This document shows positions 9,948-22,824 of a stretch of DNA of 64,000 bases, in pieces. Origin of the DNA: Wallemia ichthyophaga EXF-994 (lineage: Eukaryota; Basidiomycota; Wallemiomycetes; Wallemiales; Wallemiaceae); the NCBI RefSeq assembly GCF_000400465.1, contig NW_008806279.1, positions 372,001-436,000 on the forward strand, written 5' to 3'. The notes beneath the pieces are model-generated. The model made no database searches, was not told the origin of the DNA, and saw only the letters and a list, made by a program, of their open reading frames with translations. A program made the position numbers and the translations under genes. Each line of letters starts with the position of its first letter. The stretch's first letter is position 1.

Positions 9948-12900
9948 TCACTCCTTGAAAGCATCATTCAAGAAATTCTCTATTTCAGACTTATGCGATG
10001 CCTTGGATCCAGTTGCAACTGAAGATGATGGTGGTCTACCCGCATATAATGGTACCTTACCTTTGTGATGTTCAGTGTTGTCAACCAGCGTAATAAGTCG
10101 TTGCGACACATATGACCACGCTCCATTATTCACTGGTTCTTCTTGACACCAGTATAAATCAGCATTTGGATACTTATCCAAGTTTGGCTTAATCATGTCA
10201 TATGGGAATGGTGATAACTGTTCAAGACGTGAGATTACCACATCCTTTATTCCCTTCTCATCACGGTGTTTTATTAACGTGTGATAAACTTGTCCAGAAC
10301 ACAGTATGTGACGACGCACTTGCTCAGGTGCAACCAGATGATCTGGATGTGGGTCTGGCAAGTAACGTTGGAAACTTGTATCACCGCTCAACTCACTCAA
10401 GTCCGATCTAGCCATTGGGTGACGCAATAAGCTCTTGGCGAAGAACAACACCAATGGCTTACGGAATCCACGATGCACTTGACGACGAAGGACGTGGAAG
10501 TAATTAGCTGGCGTCGTTGGATACACTACCTGCATATTACAATCTTGATGCTGTCTGATTTGTTGCTCTTCACTTGGGAATATAAGTGGATTATCGTCGC
10601 AGAGCTGCAGGAAACGCTCTATTCTACCACTTGAATGCTCCGGTCCTTGTCCATCATATCCATGTGGAAGTGAGAGTACTAAACCTGTGCGCTGTAACCA
10701 CTTCCTCTCTCCTGATGAAATGAACTGATCAATCATACATTGTGCATTGTTAGCGAAATCTCCAAACTGCGCCTCCCAAATGGTAAGAGAATCTGGAGAG
10801 ACAAGCGAGTATCCGAGCTCAAACCCAAGAACACCAAATTCAGACAATGTTGAGTTAACTATAGTGACCGGTGCTTGCTTCTCACCAAGGTGGTTCAATG
10901 GCATGAAGGCTTCACCCGTCTTTTGATCGTGGATAATAGAGTGACGTTGCGAGAATGTACCTCTCTCGACATCCTGACCTGATAATCTGATGTGGTTACC
11001 CTCTGTAGCCAGTGCACCCATCGCGAGTGTTTCAGCTGTTGACCAGTCAATACCCTTGCCCTCTTCAACCATCTTCTCTCTGTTCTTAAGCACACGGCTC
11101 AAGTTGCGATGTACAGTGAAACCTTCTGGCAAGTTGCCAAGCTTCTTAGCAATATCAACCAGCTTATCCTCACGAACACCAGTTGGATTTACTGGAAGAA
11201 CAAGTTGTGAAAGCTCTGAAGGTGTTGGGAATCCATCCCAAGACGATGAAAGCCATTCTTTCGGACTTGGCTTGTATTCCTTTGAGTTCTGGAATGACTT
11301 CTCAAGAGTCTGCCACACCCATTTCTTGTGCTCATCCGTGTCTTGCTTAGTAAATGTACCCTCATTTTGAAGATAATCGACGTAAATGTCGAGGATGTTT
11401 GGTTTCTTAGAAATAGCTTGATACATACGTGGTTGTGTGAAAGCAGGTTGATCAGTCTCGTTGTGACCGTGACGACGGTAGCAAACCAAGTCGATAACAA
11501 TATCCTTCTTCCACTTGGCACGCCAGTCTGCTGCTAATTGACAAATGAAAACGACTGCCTCTGGATCATCAGCGTTGACGTGGAAGATTGGTGCATCAAT
11601 GAATTTGGCAACATCAGTTGGGTAAGGTGTTGAGCGTGAGAATCTTGGGTCAGTGGTGAAACCGATTTGGTTGTTTATACAGATGTGAATCGTACCACCA
11701 GTACCATATCCTGGGGTAGAGTGGAAACCGAGAGTCTCATAAACAACACCTTGAGCGGAGAATGCAGCATCACCATGGAGAAGAATGCCCATAGCAGAGA
11801 GTCTTTCTTTATCACCATCGAAGAATTGCAATGCGCGGGTCTTACCCAAGACAACAGGATCTTCAGCCTCCAAGTGAGATGGGTTGGCAACAAGTGAGAG
11901 CGAAACCTTTTTGCCCGATGGTGTTGGACGAACGTAGTTTGCACCTAAGTGGTACTTAACGTCACCACCGCCAGATTCATCGTCAGCTGATGCCACTGGG
12001 GAGAACTCGTTGCTTGATTATGTGAGTAAGTGGTAGGGTTTCGTTACTCCAAACTCACAAAATAGCTTCACCTGGCTTACGAATAACGTTGGCGAGAACG
12101 TTCAAACGACCACGATGTGGCATACCAATCACGGCAGACTTGACACCGTGCTCAACAGAGCGATCAATAATTGCTTTCATACCAGGAATAAGTGATTCAC
12201 AACCCTCCAAACCGAATCTTTTTTCATTAGGGAACTTGGTAGCGATGAAACGTTCGAAAGAATCAGACCAAACGAGTCTATCCAAAACCATTCTCTTTTC
12301 TTCCAAGGAAAAGTTCCAAGGCTGTGGGGATTCTATTCTGTCTCTAATCCAATCGCATTGGTCCTTTTCTGGTATGTGAACGTATTGAGAACCAATGGGA
12401 CCACAGTAAATCTGCTTGCAGAGGTCGTAAATTTCACGCAGGGTCATTCTGGACTTTCCAGTGTCAGTGAAGCGCTTAAGAATACCTGGACCGAGGTCGA
12501 ATTGCTTGGTATCGAGATCAGATTCAGACCAACCGTAGTGGGTAAGCTCCAACTCTGATGGCATGTTCAATTGTCTTTCAGGCTCAACGATACCGAGTGG
12601 ATCAGTCTTTGCGAGTATGTGGCCACGGACTTGGAAAGCTCTAACCAAAAGCTGAACTTTGAGGTGATCAGTCAGGCTATTTGAGTCAGTCTTTGGAACA
12701 TCTAATGGAGTATTGACGAATGCTTGGTTTGGTGGCTCCTTGATCGCACCTACGCCTGCACCGGCAGATACTGAAGGAACGGGAGGTTTTCCATCCAAGC
12801 TGTTGAAGTACACATCCCAGCTCTCGTCAACAGAGGAGTGGTCTTCCTTCCAATGCCTGTACATCTGCTCAACGTAGAAGGCGTTTGCACCAGCGAATCC

Positions 12901-13053
12901 GTCATCCTCTTGCACCGAAGTGGCCAATTTGCGCAGCCTGGGCTGTGTAATGCTTGGTAAGCGTCTTGCTTGCAGACGCGTAGACAATCTCGTCACACGC
13001 GGGATCATTTTATCGTTAAGTGATGGATGTCGATGCGCAAGTGATTCGCTCAT
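9948..13053 (-). CDS. KGD1: 2-oxoglutarate dehydrogenase E1 component, mitochondrial
   Basis: This thiamine-diphosphate enzyme of the TCA cycle decarboxylates 2-oxoglutarate and passes succinyl to the E2 lipoyl domain. Two large exons are joined by one intron at about 12012-12058. Visible features are an Arg-rich mitochondrial presequence, the family N-terminal block [60 protein letters not shown] and the [16 protein letters not shown] block. Near the C-terminus are [19 protein letters not shown] and [15 protein letters not shown]. The product is about 1,020 residues, the normal length. The first ATG is at 13053; the in-frame [12 protein letters not shown] at 13008 looks more like a presequence start and could be the true one. 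Confidence 0.97.
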
Positions 13054-13113
13054 AATGTTATGTGCCGTATTTTAGCGAATAAAATTTAGACGAATAATTT
13101 ACAATGTTTTGCC

Positions 13114-15952
13114 TCACTTGGGCGAGAAATGTAGTGTCCAAGTGTCTAGTAGCTTTCTACGGTACACCTGGCTGCCTTCCAAACCGGGCGTACCGTACGT
13201 CAATGGTGAGAGGAACCAGAAGACGGCGACAATACAAACTATTATTCCCGCAATCACTATCTTGGCTGTTCTAGGGAATTCTATGCGTGTGCGCAGCCTT
13301 GATCCTGTCAGGGGCCAGTCGGCTGACTCTGTAGCGATAAAGTTGACCACTGCACCAGCGACTAGTGCATTGGCAAGCTGTTAGGCGTTTAGAATAGTCA
13401 GCTGCCCGCTATGCAACTCACCTGAGCTGGTAAATAGTGGTGAATGAAGAGCTGTCTGCCCATTAAAAAGAAAGGCAAGTAGTGGAAAGCCCATGCAGCT
13501 ATGAAAAAGCCAATTGAGTTGTGCATTCTACGTCTGACATCTGCAAACACTCTCAGCGCAATCATCGACTCATTCGACCCCACTTACGTTCCTCAATCGG
13601 TTCCTGTCCGCGCCTTCTCGACAATTGATCAGCTCCCCAAATACCTGCGAATATTGACAACGCCGCTATAGACCCCCAAGCACCAAAGACATTTCCAATC
13701 ATGTAGATCTGCTGTTGCGTGTCGTTGTTTGTCCAAAAGCTGATGCCCTTTAGTTGAAATGGCCACTCTATTGGTGCACTAGCGTATGGGTGTGAGTTAG
13801 TCAGGCCAGCGTTATGCTTCAGCATCTTGGTTTGCTTGGGTTTCAATCAGCAATGCAACATGTAAATAGGAGACTCCCACCAACTCAAAAAATTTCTTGA
13901 AGAAACTCATTGACTTGACTCTTTTTCCTGTAGATCCACTCTGTCTGCTCTCAGCCTTCATCTCTGGATGAGCTTCAAACTCATCAATGTACCACGTAGC
14001 ACCCTGCTCAGACTCATCCTTCTTTCCATTCACCTCAAACTTACCAGGAGCCCATCCAGATGGCAGCCCCTTACCACTCATGAACATAGATACGCCAGTA
14101 TCGACATGTACGAGCTTAAAGTGACTGGCGAGGGACTTAACAACCTCACCCTCTTGGGCACCCAGAACATGAATCTGGAACTCTTCTTCCTGGTCACGGC
14201 GGTTTGTGTTGTTATGCGGCCAAGCTGTAAATTCTTCATTGGTGGAGGTCAACGGAGAGGCAACATCGTGGGTCAGAAGGTTTGTATCAGTGTCCTGGTG
14301 GTACAGTTTGATGATATCACCATTTCTTAATTTCAAGTCATCCTTAGGAGCCGATCCCTCGCCTGGAAGAATCTGCCAGTAGTTATCCAAACCTCTATGA
14401 GGTATACCTGATACTATCTGACCTACTCTAGTGGTCAGAGGGTGTATTGGTGTCTCGAAAACTCGCACCTTGGCTGCTGACCCTTCCATCAGGGTATCTA
14501 AGAGGGTAATATTGGAATTCAGTATGTAAAAAGTTGCTTGTGTCGCGATTTTTGAGAGTAGCTGTGTCATAGTAGAATATCTCTGAGTAACATTAGACTA
14601 CTGCATCAAATTGATACATTACAACCTACCTCTACTATTTTCAAGTACTGGATTACCTTGGAGAGTCTCCTGGAATCTTGGAGACATGAATGTGTCACCT
14701 GGGCCTGAGTATTTGAGTATCTTGAAGTGAGCCCAGAAGAGTGAGAGATACACTATAGCAGGGACAACAACGAGACAGAGTACACGAGCTGCAACGTGGC
14801 GAGTTACTTGATTCTGAGGAGTTGTTAGCAAGATAAAATTTTATGAGACGTGCTTACCATTGTGTGACCTCTGCGGATGTCGAGAATGTTCCATAAATCA
14901 ATAGCAACGGCTACGCCGATAGTAAGGAAGGTGAAGAGACCAACCATCTTACAGCCAAGAGTCAGAGCCAGTGAGACACCGGTCAAGGCTTGCCAGAACC
15001 ACCAGGAAGGAGTAAATGAGCTGTAAATCGGATTAGCTAAGCAGCCTGGAAAGTTACTACGCGCTTTCTGCGACATTTAGAGAATCTCACGTAAGAATAG
15101 AGCGACAAAGCCATGAAGAAGACGAGGGCTGCATCGAGTAATATCAAACGCGTTTGAGCGACGTGGCCATTGTCTGGATTGGAGTGAGCGTATCGACATA
15201 CGAAAGTAGCTACCAACCGAAGAGCATTATCGCAGCTGAGAGAATACCGATAGCTTTAGGATAGCCGGATTCACGCATGATACCATAGATAAGAGGTATG
15301 GTGAATGAGCCTAAGACTGCTGACAGAGATCTCATACCAACATATGGAACACCGCCTGCAGTGTAGCTATCGTTGATGTTTGTGAACTGCCAAATGTAAG
15401 CATAGGGAGGGATAGCGAGAAGAAACGCACGCGGAAATCGCCATTGAAACCAGACAAGTAGCCAGCGAGACCGTTGAGCATCTTTGCGAGTGGAGGATGA
15501 ACATCAAAGTAGTACTCTCTCTTGATGTAATAAGCTGCGAACTGTGGGAGTTGTAAGGAGGTTTCCGTTGTAATCTTGGCAGACGGACTTTCCCGAAATG
15601 AACTTCATCAAAGCTTGAAAGATCGTTAGATGTATAAGTTGACGCCAATTTTACCTACACGACTTCGCTTGGATGGTCTATTTTATGGAATCTGATTGCC
15701 AGCGCAACGGAAGCAAGAAGGAAACCGATCACCCAGTCAACCTTTCCGGTAGCGGTGATAGTCGTAGGCGCTTTCTTATCCTTAGAAATGTAAATAAGAG
15801 CGTAAGTCTGCTCTGTCTGCCATCCTCACATAACTGCCACGAGTTGACTTGTGATCCACGGCGATTGACTGGTGTGTAAATGCCGAGCCTGAACTGTACG
15901 ATTGCAGATTATCCCCAGCGGAGTTCTTACTTTTTCCGCGCTGATAAGCCAT
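13114..15952 (-). CDS. PMT4: dolichyl-phosphate-mannose protein mannosyltransferase Pmt4
   Basis: This is an ER multi-pass enzyme that transfers mannose from dolichol phosphate to Ser/Thr of secretory proteins. The start ATG 15952 ([13 protein letters not shown]) is followed by an intron and the first membrane helix ([17 protein letters not shown]). The catalytic-loop motif FDEVHFGK comes next, then [20 protein letters not shown] and [12 protein letters not shown], which are typical of the Pmt4 branch. A MIR-domain region lies at about 13990-14450 and hydrophobic segments follow. The C-terminus [16 protein letters not shown]...TWTLHF is the family ending. Eight or so introns are inferred and some boundaries are approximate. 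It is divergent from THI6 with only 33 nt between the two ATGs. Confidence 0.93.
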
Positions 15953-15985
15953 TTGGTGGAGATGGAAGAAGCTTGAACAAACGCG
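15953..15985. promoter_or_regulatory. 33-nt head-to-head spacer, PMT4 / THI6
   Basis: Only 33 nt separate the two start codons. Any core promoter for either gene must lie partly or wholly inside the other gene's 5' coding region. No TATA-like element is visible in the spacer. Confidence 0.45.
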
Positions 15986-17947
15986 ATGAGGAGTGAGATA
16001 GACTATTCGGTTTATTTGGTCACAGCGAGAGATCTATTGCCAGTTGGAAAGGTGCGTCAAGATCCACCAATCAAATCCACTCTAATTCACTGCCAGCATT
16101 ATCTCGAATCTCTCGAGGAGTCACTGCAGGGCGGCGTGACTGTCGTTCAGCTCAGAGAGAAGACTATTGACACTGGAGAGGTTCGTGTGTGACTTACAAG
16201 CTTTATAGCCATAACCACCTAATTATTTCCCAGTTCATTCAAATCGCTCAATCCACTAAAGCGATTTGTGATAAGGTGCGTCATTCATCATTCGCCCGAT
16301 AAGCCTAAAGTGCAGTTTAGTACAATACTCCACTCCTTATAAACGATAGGATTGATGTCGCACTCGCTATTGACTGTGCAGGCGTCCACGTCGGCCAATC
16401 CGATGCTCCCCTTGCCGTTGCTCGTAGGTTACTCGGTCCAAACAAGGTTATCGGCGTTTCTGCAGGCAATATTGATCAAGCAATAGCTGCGCAGAAAGGT
16501 GGTGCTGATTACTTGGGAATTGGTGCAATATACGGCACTCAAACAAAGGATGTATCCAATAAGATTATGGGACCAGCAGGAGCTAGAGCCGTTTTGGCAG
16601 CATTGGACCCTCATTCACCAATCAAAACTGTCGTTATTGGTGGTATCAAGTCAGATAATGTATTGCGCGTGCTGCACGGTGTACATTTTAGGGATACAAA
16701 GAGATATCTCGATGGCGTGGCTGTCGTCAGCGACATAGTCTCGTCTCCTAGGCCAAGGAAAGCTACAGAAAATCTAGCTCGCCTTGTCCAAGCTTTCAGG
16801 AATAATGAAAACACAAAACCTGAGCCAGCCATTAACGACATCGATTCTGTCCTCAACAAGGTTTCAGAGATTATAAACGCAATACCAGATCAAAGCCCGC
16901 TCATCCAGCAAATGGCTAACATTGTTACGGCTAATGATCAAGCCAATGCTACACTTGCACTCGGTGCTAGTCCAGTCATGGCTGCGTATGTCCTGTTTCT
17001 ACCATGTCTGTTTGTCTGACACATACAAAGCGTTGTTGGTGATCAAAAGGATCTCAATCCACACATTGGAGCACTTTTGATCAACATGGGAACCGTATCC
17101 GATGAGCAAAAGCGTGCTATGCTTGCTGGAGGTAAGTTGTGTAATTTTCTCAACCAAAACTCAAATTATATTAGGACGCTATTCGAATATTAATAAGAAG
17201 CCGCTCATCTTCGATCCTGTCGCTGTAGGAGCCACATCATTCCGCAGGGAAACCGGGAAAGGTGGGCAAAAGGCATGAAGTCGTTAAGAGACTAACCGAA
17301 ATTAGAGCTGCTCAGCCACTGGCATCCAACAGTGATTAAAGGGAACGCAGCAGAGATCGGTGCCTTATCAGGCTTAAACGAGGTTACCACGAAAGGTGTC
17401 GATTCCGTCGGACCTGGTTTCAAAGATCCGTATTTGGTAGTTCGATCCCTGGCGAACCGAGAACGTAGGTTATTATGTGCTCATACGATAAGACCTTCTG
17501 AAAAATGTTACTGTTCAGGCTGCGTAGTTGTGATGACTGGTAAGGATGATTACATCAGTGACGGCGAACGTACAGCGAAGATATCAAATGGACATCAATT
17601 ACTGGGGCAAATCACAGGATCTGGATGTGTCACGGGAACAGCAATAGCAACGTGCTGTGCAGTAGCATCAATGACAGAGGGAGATATGAATAAAGATGGA
17701 AAATTGACCACAGGTGATCACTTTATAGCTTCGATTGCAGGGTGAGTAGTTAAGCCGCAGCGCAATTAGTAAACGGCCTAACAAAGCAAACCAATTTAGG
17801 GTATTGGCTCTTGAAATATCCGCCGAGATTGCAAGCACCCGAAACGACGTCAGAGGACCAAACACATTTAGATCAGCATGGATAGATGAAATGAGCAATT
17901 TAGACAAAATCGATTTAAGTAAAATGAGTCGTGTAATTGTTGCCTAA
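15986..17947 (+). CDS. THI6: bifunctional thiamine-phosphate synthase / hydroxyethylthiazole kinase
   Basis: The N-terminal half condenses HMP-PP with thiazole phosphate to give thiamine phosphate. The C-terminal half phosphorylates hydroxyethylthiazole. The N-terminal half shows IDYSVYLVTARDLLP, GGVTVVQLREKTIDTGE, NTPLLINDRIDVALA, DCAGVHVGQSDAP and GADYLGIGAIYGTQTK. The kinase half begins near VLNKVSEIINAIPDQSPLI and shows TLALGASPVMA, PLIFDPVAVGAT, TVIKGNAAEIGAL, VVVMTGKDDYISDG and the GSGCVTGTAIATCCA active-site loop. The product is about 550 residues with roughly seven introns. Its product supplies the cofactor of KGD1 encoded nearby; that is a pathway link, not evidence of co-regulation. 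No TPP riboswitch consensus was recognised. Confidence 0.95.
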
Positions 17948-18095
17948 AAAGATCAGCTTGAAATTAATTTGAAGGTTTAAGAAGTTTTTCACGCGTCGGT
18001 CTTTGGCATGTTATGTCAGTTTTCGATATTGAAAATCACTTTCAATTAAACAAACCCATAAACACCGAAATTTCCGAAAGGGTTCGATAGTTGAT

Positions 18096-20289
18096 ATGGT
18101 GAAGCATCCGAATCTTAGAATACAGCTAGCACACTCGAAGCACATACCCATGCTTAACAATGGGATAAGTGATAACTATATGGATTTGGAAGTGAGTGGT
18201 GTGCATTCAGGTGTACACCACTAATGTAATTACAGGCAGATGGCGTTCCTACACCTGCCTCATTATACCCACCTACACCGTTGAAAGAAAAGCACAAGCT
18301 GAGCTGGACGGATTTGGGATTTAGGACAAGCGGCAAGAAAGCAAAGACCATCCTATCTGAACAAAACGGAGTTGTTTATTCCGGTGAAATGATGGCTGGT
18401 TTGTACACAGGCCTGTCGAAAAGTCATACACGCCTAACACGTCTTCCGCAGTATTGGGACCTTCGGGAGCAGGTAAATCCACCTTCTTAGATGTTATCAG
18501 CAAGAAAGCCAAAGGATCTTCTGGCACTGTTGTGCGTTTTATATCTCCGCTATTATCACATATCTAATGATGGACAGATATCTTTTGACGAAGATTCGAA
18601 ATTCAACATGAGAGATTTGGCACAATACGTTGAGCAAGACGATGCTCTTATTGGCGTTCTTACCGTTCGAGAGACTGTTGTCTTCGCGGCAAAATTGAGG
18701 TACGTGACGACATTGAATCTGCTAAACGTGACTGACATTGTCACAGCTTGCCAAAAAGTATTTCAAAGGCCGAAATGCTAAAGAGAGTTGATCTTACAAT
18801 GGAATCGTTGGGCATATCCGAGATAGCCAACATGAGAGTAGGATCACCCATCCAACGTGGAATATCAGGTGGTCAAAAGAGGAGAGTGACTATAGCATGT
18901 GCAGTCGTTTCACATCCACGTATACTATTCTTAGACGAACCAACGTCTGGACTGGATAGTCAGACATCACAAGAAGTGATGCAATCAATCAAAAAGCTGG
19001 CAGTTGAGCAAGGTATTATAGTACTTTGCACGATTCACCAACCTAAATGGGAGATATTTCAAATGTTTGACCAGTGTTTGCTGCTCGCACAGGGGCAGAC
19101 AATGTATCAAGCACCTACACTCGACCTCATCAACTACTTTGACTTTCTCGGTAAACCCTGCCCTGCATACACCAATCCAGCAGATCATGCAATTACACTA
19201 GTAAATACGGATTTCTCAAACAAGTCATCGGGATTCGATAGCGAGAATTACTTGAATGGATTGTCACAGAAATGGAAGCTTTATTCACGGAATGGATCAA
19301 TTAGCTCGAGTTTCAAGGAAGATTATTTGGATTCGCATGCGACACCAGCGGAATCATTTACTTCTAAGTCAAATTCTGGTTCGGGCCTTGCATTAAAATC
19401 TTCAAAAACAAATTTTTCCGACTGGTGCTATAAAGTAGCGGTATTGTGTCATAGATCACAGCTCAACAGTCAACGTAATCTTCTGGCGTATGCAGCGAGA
19501 ATGATTATGTATGTTTTGATGGGGTTGCTTATTGCCACAGTTTGGCTGCACCTTGGAACAAGTTCAGACAAAATGAACGAAAGATTGTCGGTACACTCGT
19601 TTGCTGTGACATTCATTTCATTTATGAGTGTCAGTGGGATACCATCCTTTTTAGAAGAAAGGATGGTTTACGTTAGGGAGAGGGCTAACGGTTTATACGG
19701 ACCTTCAGCATTCTTGATTAGTTCAACGCTTATAACAATTCCATTTGTGTTTGTTTGTTGCACATTGTTTTTGTTGATCATTTACTGGGCAGTTGATCTT
19801 AACTCTGGAGTTGATGTTTGGTTTAGGTTCCTAGCTTACTACTTTTTAACTTCGTTCGTTGCGGAGTGCCAATCGGTTCTGATAGCAACAGCGATTCCTG
19901 ATAACGTTGCAGCGATAAGCCTAGGATCGTTCATCAATGGATTTTGGATGTGTGTTCAAGGTTATTTCATACGAGCGCCAAATCTGCCAAAATTTTACTA
20001 CTATTTTGTGCACTGGATATCATTCCAAACATACGGATTTGTTCTTAGTACAAAAAATGATTTGGAGGGTGTGTTGTTTAGCTGCACTCAAAATTCAGAT
20101 GGAAAATGCCAATGCTCGTATCCTTCGTCACTTGAAGATCAAGGTATTTGTGCACTTCCTGGAGAAGATATTTTAGGATATCTTGAGATTAGGGATAAGA
20201 ATAAGATATTATTCGCTTTCGCAATGTTGATCATTGCTTTCGTTTATCGTGTTTTGTTTTACGTTGTCTTACGTATGACGAAAAAGTGA
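18096..20289 (+). CDS. ABCG-type half ABC transporter
   Basis: The order is nucleotide-binding domain first, then a membrane domain, as in ABCG/White half-transporters. Four introns are inferred in the first 700 bases. Splicing restores the Walker A GPSGAGKST across the second intron. Further on are the signature ISGGQKRR, Walker B ILFLDEPTSGLD and the switch histidine (CTIHQP). The membrane domain has about six hydrophobic segments (for example MIMYVLMGLLIATVWLHLGT) and an extracellular Cys-rich loop with several cysteines (CTQNSDGKCQC) before the last helix. The product is about 665 residues. Substrate is unknown. The start at 18096 is the first ATG of the open frame that splices into the domain. 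Confidence 0.92.
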
Positions 20290-20365
20290 AATCTCACATG
20301 TACGTTTTTTAACAACTCGTTATGACAATATTTATGTATTTATCACCATTTATCGCTTATTATCG

Positions 20366-20946
20366 TTATGTTACAAATTCATATAGCTCCTCATCTTTAT
20401 TGCTCAAATCTCTTTTAAGACTTAAATGGATTGAAGTACGTTTAATTGAAATGACGAGAAATTCCAACTTTGGTATTTGAGCTAAAACTAAATTGATACG
20501 TTCAGAGTTTAATATGTCATCTGGTTCAGTCTCTGTGAGTTGCAACTCAAAATATTTGTTCTGTCCATCTGGTGTGTAGGTTACACTTGGAATGAGTTTA
20601 AGTAAATTCTGTAGTAAATTGTTAAAAACGAGCTCTTCTTTGAGTGTAGAGTATCTAAAAGTTAATCTACGGATGTAATTTGCGTTGACTGATGAATTTT
20701 TGAGTGTATGTGTGAGATTAGAGACAGCAGAACGAAGTTGGTGGTTAGAGTAGTGCGTAAAATCTGCTAAACAAGTTTATATGATTAAAAAAGCTGTGCA
20801 CCCCACCCACCGATAGAATTATATAGATGATCAACTCCTAAGGCGTATAAATGCCGGGTGGTTTTGATGACATTGACAAGATCGCTGCGTTCGAGGTGGT
20901 GTATGATGGGAAGGAGCAATTCCGGGGGTAGATTGGAGATGCTCAT
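20366..20946 (-). CDS. small F-box protein
   Basis: Two exons are inferred. Exon 1 encodes MSISNLPPELLLPIIHHLER and SDLVNVIKTTRHLYALGVDH, a good F-box motif that normally binds Skp1 in an SCF ubiquitin ligase. A GTGGGT...TTTAG intron of about 45 nt links in frame to a second exon of about 130 codons, which opens DFTHYSNHQLRSAVSNLTHT and has no internal stop. It ends EELYEFVT at TAA 20366-20368. The product is about 178 residues. The second half has no repeats or known substrate-binding domain that I recognise. The second exon lacks an early ATG, so simple ORF calling would miss this gene. Confidence 0.66.
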
Positions 20947-21016
20947 GAAGTGAGTGAGTGAGAGAGAGGAGTTGAAAGTGACTAAAATATGATTCCCAAT
21001 GAAGAATAAGGAATGA

Positions 21017-21574
21017 TCAGCTGGTTTCTAGCATTTCTGCTGCCAAAGAAAAAGAGTTAGTTTGAGTGGATTTGTCGGATGCATCAAGGCACTTTTGTTG
21101 TTGATGCTGGTGATACTCCTGTTGTTGTTGTTGTTGTTGCTGCTGCTGTTGTATCCATTGCATCATTGCCGTATTTATCTCCAATTGACGATTAGATAGT
21201 GCTTTAATCTCATCCAACATTTGAACATTAAATTTACTCTGTTCAATGGCAGATAAATGTAAACGCCTGTTGAGATCATCTGCGAAAGAGTAGACTGTGA
21301 TATCAAGTCAGTACATCTACACACGGGTATTCAATAAACTACCGAGATTCCTTGTATTGAATAATTCAGATTGTCTGTCAGTTTGAATCTCTTGATAAAT
21401 GTTAGTGAGAGATGTGGGTAGTGTGTTTAGGATGTTGTGCATCTCCACCAACAACGCCTTTAAATGAGTATCGACGCTGTTGCTGTTGCTAGATCCAGAA
21501 GAAGAAGATGGCTGTGTAAAAGCATCTGTATCGCTTCTTGTGATTGAATGAGTGAGTAGTGAGTAAATGGACAT
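21017..21574 (-). CDS. unrecognised poly-Q, helical protein
   Basis: The protein is about 169 residues with one intron. Two donors are possible: GTAGTT (48 nt) or GTGTGT (30 nt), sharing one acceptor at about 21293; the longer is more usual here. The first exon has a Ser/Asn run and helical text (LKALLVEMHNILNTL). The second has charged helical sequence (DEIKALSNRQLEINTAMMQW) followed by a glutamine tract and a His/Gln stretch. It could form a coiled coil. No family is recognised. It lies between the F-box gene (70 nt downstream) and the cytochrome oxidase gene (69 nt upstream) on the same strand. Confidence 0.5.
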
Positions 21575-21643
21575 GATAGGTGTAAGCGAATAACGAGTGA
21601 ATTAATTAGAGAATCAAAATTTTATTTATAATTCAGACAGAAT

Positions 21644-21954
21644 CTAAGTTTTAATGGAAAGCGCTGATGCGTTTGTTAGATGGAGTCATCATAGTAAACT
21701 AGATTCAACCCACCCGTGATACCAGGCAGCGAAGAAGGGAGTACCAAGTCCTATCGCAGATACGATTGTAAGTTTGACACCGAATCCACCGCCTTTAGTT
21801 TTGAATGGCATTGTCTGGTGTGTGTTATGAGATAATTGAGTGATTTAAAGCCAGTTGTACTAACTTCATTGACTTTATTTTCAATGTGGACTGTTCTAAC
21901 GCCTCTTGGTGCTTTGGCTATTTGTCTAAGTGCTGGGCGTGCAATTATGCTCAT
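21644..21954 (-). CDS. COX8: cytochrome c oxidase subunit VIIc (yeast Cox8)
   Basis: Three short exons give about 70 residues. The first is a mitochondrial presequence (MSIIARPALRQIAKAPRG). The mature part has the subunit VIIc pattern: basic PFKTKGGGFGVK, then one membrane helix LTIVSAIGLGTPFFAAWYH and a short tail ALSIKT. It is a nuclear-encoded inner-membrane subunit of respiratory complex IV. The middle exon starts at the ETMPFK join after a GTTAGT donor. The last exon codes only about six residues, so the second intron is inferred from the shared length of the family. Confidence 0.85.
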
Positions 21955-22075
21955 GGCTGTTGGTGGTTCAAGTTAGAGAGGGTGTTTGATACATCCCACG
22001 CAGAACATAAGCAAATCACATATACAAAGTAGAAATCTCATATATTAACTTAATTTAACTAATTCTCATCTTCTA

Positions 22076-22789
22076 ATGCAACTTCCAACTGATCACGACG
22101 CGCAGACATCAAGTTATCCCAACCACCCAAATTTCCCCAGTTTCCCTGGAAAAGTGAGCTATTTATTCATCTATGGGATTTTACAAACATTTATTTCAGA
22201 CTCTTGTCCATGGCAGAGCAACACATACTGCAAAACAAGCTGCAAAATATAAGCGTGCTTATCTGATAATTAGAGAGAGATGGAATGAAACTCAGCATGA
22301 AACTGTTGAAATTAAGGAAAACATACGTAAAGCTCAATCAGCGTTGCAGGAAGTTGAAGATGAGAATGAGTGGGTTTAGATTTTTATCTCACTTTTTATC
22401 TCACTTTTACAAGTGTTTTACTTGAAGCTTTGCTTAAACATCAGCCTGGTTTGGGTCAGTCTAGCTTGTTTGATGGGGGGCAATTGGAGCAGCAGCAGCA
22501 GCAGCAACAACAACAATCACCACAGCCACAAACACAATCCCCACAACACCCACAACAACCCATCAAACAAGAAGACCCCCACTATCCCCAGAATCAGGAC
22601 ATTTATAACCAACAACAGCAACACGAGCTAGCTTTAATGGGAAGTACAACACATCCACACCAACACATCCACCAAATACAAGATTCTATTCAGATTCAAC
22701 CAACGTTATCAACTTCCAAGCGCTCAATCGATGACATTATCTCTTCTAATGATAACGATAACCAATATCTTAAACGTCAGCGTTTCTGA
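22076..22789 (+). CDS. coiled-coil, Gln/His-rich nuclear protein (possibly an INO80 subunit)
   Basis: Three exons give about 207 residues. After a short polar N-terminus, a conserved-looking helical block appears (KYKRAYLIIRERWNETQHET, then ENIRKAQSALQEVEDENDVL). This follows the pattern of the Iec3-like coiled coil of fungal INO80 remodelling complexes, a tentative match from memory only. The rest is low complexity: a poly-Q run, Pro/Gln/His repeats and a basic ending SKRSIDDIISSN...YLKRQRF that could act as a nuclear signal. The gene structure is good; the function call is weak. Confidence 0.68.
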
Positions 22790-22824
22790 TAACCCTAAAT
22801 TGTTTCTAAACTTTGTATTATTAT

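Noticed and set aside
10990-11370. Plus-strand frame inside KGD1
   Set aside because: KGD1 is full-length and highly conserved there; the other frame has no recognisable protein.
15986-16260. TPP riboswitch in the THI6 5' region
   Set aside because: There is only 33 nt upstream of the start, and no CUGAGA-type conserved core was found in the leader or first introns.
17425-17460. GTTCGATCCCTGGCGAAC resembling a tRNA T-arm
   Set aside because: It lies in frame within the THI6 kinase half near a splice site and lacks the other arms of a tRNA.
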